Assembly: GCF_008642335.1 (NCBI RefSeq)
Contig: NZ_CP029191.1
Location: 3,162,001-3,226,000 of the forward strand
Source of the DNA: Streptomyces venezuelae
GTDB lineage: Bacteria; Actinomycetota; Actinomycetes; Streptomycetales; Streptomycetaceae
DNA length: 64,000 nucleotides
Direction: 5' to 3'
This document shows, in pieces, positions 59,470 to 64,000 of this stretch (positions are counted from its first letter, which is position 1; each line of letters starts with the position of its first letter). Made by a program: the position numbers and the translations under genes. The notes below the pieces were generated by a model, which saw only the letters and a list, made by a program, of their open reading frames with translations, was not told where the DNA came from and did not search any database.

Positions 59470-60861
59470 TCACTGCGACTGCTGCTCCGCGAGGAACGCA
59501 AGCAGGTCCTGCCGGCTCACGACCCCCGTCGGCTTCCCCTCGACCAGCACGATCGCCGCGTCGGCCCCACCCAGCACCGACATCAGGTCGGCCACCGGCT
59601 CACCCGAGCCGACCTGCGGCAGCGGGTCCGACATGTGCTTCTCGAGCGGATCGGACAACGACGCCCGCTGCGCGAACAACGCGTCGAGCAGCTCACGCTC
59701 CACCACCGACCCGATGACCTCCGCCGCCATGACGTCAGGATGCCCCGCGCCCGGCTTGACGATCGGCATCTGCGAGACCCCGTACTCCCGCAGCACCTCG
59801 ATCGCCTCCCCCACCGTCTCCTCGGGGTGCATGTGGACGAGCGAGGGCAGCTCACCGCCCTCCTTGCGGCTCAGCACGTCGCCGACGCGCGGCTGGTCGC
59901 CGGCCTCCTCCAGGAAGCCGTAGTCGTTCATCCACTCGTCGCTGAAGATCTTGCTCATGTAGCCGCGCCCGCTGTCCGGCAGCAGCACGACCACCACATC
60001 ATCCGGACCGAGCCGCTCCGCGACCCGCAGCGCCGCCACGACGGCCATGCCGCAGGACCCGCCGACGAGGAGCCCCTCCTCCTTGGCGAGCCGCCGCGTC
60101 ATCTGGAAGGAGTCCTTGTCGGACACGGCGATGATCTCGTCCGTGACATTGCGGTCGTACGCCGTGGGCCAGAAGTCCTCGCCCACGCCCTCGACGAGGT
60201 AGGGCCGCCCGGACCCGCCCGAGTACACGGACCCCTCGGGGTCGGCACCGACGACGGTCACGCCGCCCTTGGAGATCTCCTTCAGATACCCACCGGTCCC
60301 GGAGATCGTGCCGCCCGTCCCGATGCCCGCCACGAAGTGGGTGATCTTCCCCTCCGTCTGCTCCCACAGCTCGGGGCCGGTGGAGTGGTAGTGCGAAAGG
60401 GGGTTGTTCGGGTTGCTGTACTGGTCCGGCTTCCAGGCGCCCGGCGTCTCCCGTACGAGCCGGTCGGAGACGTTGTAGTACGAATCCGGGTGCTCGGGGT
60501 CGACGGCGGTCGGGCAGACCACCACATCGGCGCCGTACGCGCGCAGCACGTTGATCTTGTCGAGGGACACCTTGTCCGGGCAGACGAAGATGCACTTGTA
60601 GCCCTTCTGCTGGGCCACGATGGCGAGGCCGACCCCCGTGTTGCCCGAGGTGGGCTCGACGATGGTGCCGCCGGGCTTCAGCTCCCCGCTCTGCTCGGCC
60701 GCCTCGATCATGCGCAGCGCGATGCGGTCCTTCACGGAGCCGCCGGGGTTGAAGTACTCGACCTTGGCCAGGACGGTCGCCTGGATGCCCGCGGTCACGT
60801 TGTTGAGCCTCACGAGCGGGGTGTTGCCGACGAGGCTGATCATCGAGTCGTGGAATTGCAC
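59470..60861 (-). CDS. cbs: Cystathionine beta-synthase with CBS domains
   Basis: 463 residues. Fold-II PLP enzyme: the PLP Lys is in NPGGSVKDR (about residue 43), PTSGNTGVG and GIGTGGTISGTG bind phosphate and substrate. Two CBS domains follow (about 335-463: RVGDVLSRKEGG, VGEAIEVLREYGVSQMPIV, GVVSRQDLLAFLAEQ). It condenses serine and homocysteine to cystathionine in reverse transsulfuration; the CBS pair probably senses a nucleotide or AdoMet. Divergent from the SGNH hydrolase. Confidence 0.93.
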   Translation of the reverse strand: MQFHDSMISLVGNTPLVRLNNVTAGIQATVLAKVEYFNPGGSVKDRIALRMIEAAEQSGELKPGGTIVEPTSGNTGVGLAIVAQQKGYKCIFVCPDKVSLDKINVLRAYGADVVVCPTAVDPEHPDSYYNVSDRLVRETPGAWKPDQYSNPNNPLSHYHSTGPELWEQTEGKITHFVAGIGTGGTISGTGGYLKEISKGGVTVVGADPEGSVYSGGSGRPYLVEGVGEDFWPTAYDRNVTDEIIAVSDKDSFQMTRRLAKEEGLLVGGSCGMAVVAALRVAERLGPDDVVVVLLPDSGRGYMSKIFSDEWMNDYGFLEEAGDQPRVGDVLSRKEGGELPSLVHMHPEETVGEAIEVLREYGVSQMPIVKPGAGHPDVMAAEVIGSVVERELLDALFAQRASLSDPLEKHMSDPLPQVGSGEPVADLMSVLGGADAAIVLVEGKPTGVVSRQDLLAFLAEQQSQ

Positions 60862-61025
60862 CGTTGTCTCCGGGCTGCGATGTAGTGCGACGAATTGGTG
60901 CGGTCAGCCTAAGGGTCCGGCTCATCCGTTCACCTCCGCTTGCGATTGGCCGACCGTGCTTACGGGGCAATGAGTGGATGTACGGCCGTACGAACCGGTA
61001 CGGCACGAGGAGGTGGCTGCAGGGC

Positions 61026-62045
61026 ATGTCGAGGGCGAGGGTGGCGCGGCGGATCGCCGCGGGCGCGGCGTACGGCGGCGGAGGCATCGGGCTGCTCGGG
61101 GCCGCCACGGTGGGCGTGGTGCTCGCCGAGGTGCAGCTGGCGAAGCGGACGGTGGGCAACGGGCACGTGGACCCGCCACGGGCCGACGGGCGCTACGGCG
61201 GGGCGTTCGCCGCGGAGGCCGCGCGTCCCACGCACGCGGAACCGGTGCGGTTCGCGATGCTCGGGGACTCCACGGCGGCGGGGCAGGGCGTGCACCGGGC
61301 CAGGCAGACCCCGGCGGCACTCCTCGCCTCCGGTCTCGCCGCGGTGGCCGAGCGCCCGGTCGACCTCCGGAACGTGGCGCTGCCGGGCGCCCAGTCGGAC
61401 GACCTGGACCGCCAGGTGACCCTGATCCTGTCCGACCCCCACTGGGTGCCGGACGTCTGCGTCATCATGATCGGCGCGAACGACGTGACGCACCGGATGC
61501 CGCCGACGCGGTCGGTACGCCACCTCTCCTCCGCGGTACGCAGGCTCCGTACGGCCGGTGCGGAGGTCGTGGTCGGCACGTGTCCCGACCTGGGCACGGT
61601 CGAGAACGTCTATCAGCCCCTGCGGTGGCTGGCCCGCCGCGTCTCACGGCAACTGGCCGCGGCGCAGACGATCGGGGTGGTCGAACAGGGCGGCCGTACG
61701 GTGTCGCTCGGCGACCTCCTGGGCCCGGAATTCGCGGCACACCCCCGCGAACTCTTCGGCCCCGACCGCTACCACCCCTCCGCGGAGGGCTACGCGACGG
61801 CGGCGATGGCAGTACTCCCCACGCTCTGCGCGGCGCTCGGCCTATGGCCGGAGGAGGACCGCCCGGACGTCTCGCGCCGCGAGGGTTTCCTGCCGGTGGC
61901 GAGGGCGGCGGCCCAAGCGGCCTCGGAAGGCGGCACGGAGGTCACGGCCGCGATGCCGACGGGCCCCCGCGGCCCGTGGGCCCTCCTGAAACGCCGACGC
62001 CGCCGCCGCATCCATACGCCGACGCCGTCGCCGCTTCCCCACTGA
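61026..62045 (+). CDS. SGNH/GDSL hydrolase
   Basis: 339 residues from ATG 61026 with GAGGAGG 11 bases upstream (ATG 60978 also possible). An N-terminal hydrophobic segment (IAAGAAYGGGGIGLLGAATV) suggests membrane anchoring or secretion. SGNH blocks: GDSTAAGQG (Ser), Gly in ALPGAQS, GANDV (Asn) and DRYHPSAEGY (Asp/His). The C-terminus is Arg-rich. Probably an esterase acting on wall or lipid substrates; exact target unknown. Confidence 0.87.
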   Translation: MSRARVARRIAAGAAYGGGGIGLLGAATVGVVLAEVQLAKRTVGNGHVDPPRADGRYGGAFAAEAARPTHAEPVRFAMLGDSTAAGQGVHRARQTPAALLASGLAAVAERPVDLRNVALPGAQSDDLDRQVTLILSDPHWVPDVCVIMIGANDVTHRMPPTRSVRHLSSAVRRLRTAGAEVVVGTCPDLGTVENVYQPLRWLARRVSRQLAAAQTIGVVEQGGRTVSLGDLLGPEFAAHPRELFGPDRYHPSAEGYATAAMAVLPTLCAALGLWPEEDRPDVSRREGFLPVARAAAQAASEGGTEVTAAMPTGPRGPWALLKRRRRRRIHTPTPSPLPH

Positions 62046-62460
62046 CGCTCCCGGGGGGGGCTGCTCCTCCGGTCCTGACTCCCCGGTCCTGACTCTCCGG
62101 TCCTGACTCTCCGGTCCTGACCCTCCCGTCCTGACCCTCCGGTCCCGGAAATGGCGTGTCCGGTACGGCGGGCCGCGTTGCGCCGAGCGGAACGAGCTGC
62201 ACAGAGAGGCAGGGAATCGCCCCCCTCCTGCCCTCGTAACCCGCCGGTCGCCCGAATTTGCACTCCGAGATGCCCACTCACTTCCAGCCCCATAGCGGTG
62301 AGCGACACATACGAGCCAAGAGTGAGCAAAACTCCTCCAAACTCTGCCACTATGCGCCCATTTACACCTTGACCAGGCACCCCTGCCGCTGGTGCCCCCT
62401 CCCTCCTCCTGGATAGCTTGGTTCACTCCAGAGAACCCCCACCCCCTCCAGGAGCTGACC
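62046..62460. repeat. Gap with five 14-bp tandem repeats
   Basis: 415 bases between the SGNH and lipoprotein genes. Units of CCGGTCCTGACTCT repeat about five times with small changes (62069-62138), a minisatellite. The rest is less GC-rich (about 62235-62370) and probably holds the lipoprotein promoter; no gene is evident. Confidence 0.75.
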
Positions 62461-63135
62461 GTGAACCGCCGCCCCACCCTGCTCGCAGCGGCCACCATGA
62501 CTGCTGCCGCGGTCCTCTCGCTCTCGGCGTGCGGAGGGAGTGACGGCGACTCCAAGGACAACGAAAAGATCGCGGGCGCGGACTCGAACCCGGGCAGCCA
62601 GAAGGAGAAGTCGCCGTCTCCGAAGGCATCGGCGGCGGACGGGGTCGACCGCCCGGAGATCAAGCTGCCGAAGGACGTGAAGAACGTCTTCGAGGGGGGC
62701 AAGACGGGGGATCCGAAGAAGGACGCGGTGTTGGCGGACAACGAGCGGTGGCTCGACGCCCTGATCGAGGCCACCGTTGTCGTCGATGCCAAGGATCATC
62801 CGGCGCTGAAGTTCTATGGATCGGGTGACGCCCTGTTGTCGGCGGCGGATTACATCCAAGGGTTCCGGAAGAAGGACAAGAGCTTCATCGGGACCATTCG
62901 GTACTACGACCGCCAGGTCACCTTCCTCAAGGACGGCGTCGCAGCGGTGTCGTACTGCAAGGACGGCACCAAGACGTATCCCAAGGACCTCAAGACCGGC
63001 AAGGTCGACCGATCCATCCCTGAATCAGCGGCCGATTACGGCTTCTACAACACCCGCGTGAAGAAGGACGCCAACGGTGTCTGGCAGACGGAGTCTGTCA
63101 CGTACGTGGAAGAGGCGACCAAGAAGTGCATGTGA
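62461..63135 (+). CDS. Lipoprotein of unknown function
   Basis: 224 residues from GTG 62461 with AGGAG upstream. Signal peptide with lipobox LSAC (Cys near 24), then a Ser/Lys/Pro-rich linker (27-65) and an alpha/beta domain (about 90-224: NERWLDALIEATVVVDAKDH, FIGTIRYYDRQVTFLKDGVA) resembling SnoaL/NTF2-like folds. Last base group overlaps the start of the next gene (GTGA), so the two are coupled. Surface lipoprotein of unknown role. Confidence 0.83.
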   Translation: MNRRPTLLAAATMTAAAVLSLSACGGSDGDSKDNEKIAGADSNPGSQKEKSPSPKASAADGVDRPEIKLPKDVKNVFEGGKTGDPKKDAVLADNERWLDALIEATVVVDAKDHPALKFYGSGDALLSAADYIQGFRKKDKSFIGTIRYYDRQVTFLKDGVAAVSYCKDGTKTYPKDLKTGKVDRSIPESAADYGFYNTRVKKDANGVWQTESVTYVEEATKKCM

Positions 63136-64000
63136 GCGCACCGAAGTCGGCCGCCCGCTGGGCCGCTCCTGTTCTCGCCATGGCTATGGCGCTGCTCCCT
63201 GGTGCTGCCTACGCCGCTGGTGGCGACACCGAGGGAGGGGGAGACTTCGGGGGCGAGCAGCAGTCGAGGGGCACCGTCCAGGACAAGAACCTCGGCGTCC
63301 AGACGAAAATCCAGACGACGGTCAAGGGCAGCCCGAAGTCCACGAAGACAGGAACGCTCACCCCTGCCAACTCCAACTGGGACCCGCCCGCCTGCTGGTA
63401 CGAGCCCGCCTACACCCCGAAGCAGATCGAGGCCACGGTCAAGGCCATCCGGTCGTTCAAGGTCTTCAGCATCGGCGACCTCGTGGGCGGGATCTTCGAC
63501 TCGTACTTCAAGGAGGGCCACCCCTACAAGAACTACAACCTCGACAAGCAGGGCGAGGGGCAGTTCTGGGCGACGGCGGTCGACGAGAAGCGCAAGGACG
63601 AACCAGAGGCCCAGGCCTGCGACAGGCTGCCGTTCTGGGTGCCCAAGGGCGAGCCGCCCAAGGAGCCGCTCGCGGTCTCCCCCAGAATCCTCGCCGAGTA
63701 CGCCTACGGCCAGATCCCGGTCCCGGACACGAAGATCGAGATGGCACCGGAGGGCGAGACGAAGGTCAATCTGCCGACCTGGGTGTGGCTGGACAAGGCC
63801 AAGTTCAAGAAGATCTCGGTGACGGCGACCCTGCCGGGAACGGGCCTCTCCGCGACGACGACCGCCGAACCCGTCTCTCTGCGGCTCGATCCGGGAACGC
63901 CGGACGCCGAGACGTACCCATCATCCGGCGAGTGCCCGATCGGGAACGACGACCGGATCGGCAGACCCCGCGCCAAGGGAACCCCGGCGGACACGGACCC
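63132..64000 (+). CDS. Secreted protein, truncated by the right edge
   Basis: GTG 63132 overlaps the lipoprotein stop by 4 bases; the frame runs open to the window end (about 289 residues). Signal peptide (about 1-30, ending in AYA-AGG). The body is charged and Trp/Tyr-containing: SNWDPPACWYEPAYTPKQIE, then SYFKEGHPYKNYNLDKQGEG and FWVPKGEPPKEPLAVSPRIL. I recognise no domain. Coupling to the lipoprotein suggests a shared surface function. Confidence 0.75.
   Translation, partial: MSAPKSAARWAAPVLAMAMALLPGAAYAAGGDTEGGGDFGGEQQSRGTVQDKNLGVQTKIQTTVKGSPKSTKTGTLTPANSNWDPPACWYEPAYTPKQIEATVKAIRSFKVFSIGDLVGGIFDSYFKEGHPYKNYNLDKQGEGQFWATAVDEKRKDEPEAQACDRLPFWVPKGEPPKEPLAVSPRILAEYAYGQIPVPDTKIEMAPEGETKVNLPTWVWLDKAKFKKISVTATLPGTGLSATTTAEPVSLRLDPGTPDAETYPSSGECPIGNDDRIGRPRAKGTPADTD

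Overview
This 64 kb window is very GC-rich and codes densely on both strands. GTG starts, 4-bp ATGA/GTGA overlaps, GGAGG ribosome sites and the gene order all point to a Streptomyces (actinomycete) chromosome. The order LCP genes / purK-purE-dipeptidase / two-component pair / SigI-type sigma locus / hut genes resembles the core region of S. coelicolor around the dipeptidase Sco3058. I see no rRNA, tRNA, CRISPR array or phage. One well-known family of palindromic repeats (core GGGGCGCGGGGAACTGCGCG) is scattered through the intergenic gaps.

Left part (1-11.9 kb): four LytR-CpsA-Psr (LCP) ligases, one cut by the window edge, with a family 2 glycosyltransferase, an acyl-CoA thioesterase, a UDP-sugar dehydrogenase, a VOC protein and an acyl-CoA dehydrogenase. 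This is a cell-wall glycopolymer neighbourhood. It also holds a peptidase M19 homologue that has lost every expected metal ligand.

12-30.5 kb: an intact M19 dipeptidase in an operon with purK and purE, a GtrA protein, a two-component system, a POT peptide transporter, a secreted hydrolase and a stand-alone condensation-domain protein. Next comes a four-gene minus-strand operon for sortase-anchored and membrane wall proteins, then a sigma / anti-sigma / STAS partner-switching locus and an amino-acid racemase operon.

30.7-38 kb is accessory-looking. It holds an anti-sigma-like ATPase, XRE regulators, DUF397 proteins, DUF6879 proteins and small unknown proteins, several of them duplicated, fused, frameshifted or partly deleted (a broken PCMT-like methyltransferase).

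38-50.9 kb: an XRE regulator divergent from an SDR; the histidine degradation operon hutU - M20 amidohydrolase - hutF - hutI; a PLP fold-III decarboxylase with an APC permease; and a cluster of three Roadblock/LC7 proteins with a companion.

51-64 kb: an RpiR regulator coupled to a histidine-ammonia-lyase homologue that lacks the MIO-forming Ala-Ser-Gly, divergent from a quaternary-amine-type ABC transporter and an NCS1 permease. A near-perfect palindrome lies between the two units. The window ends with a repeat-filled SDR remnant, cystathionine beta-synthase, an SGNH hydrolase, a lipoprotein and a truncated secreted protein.
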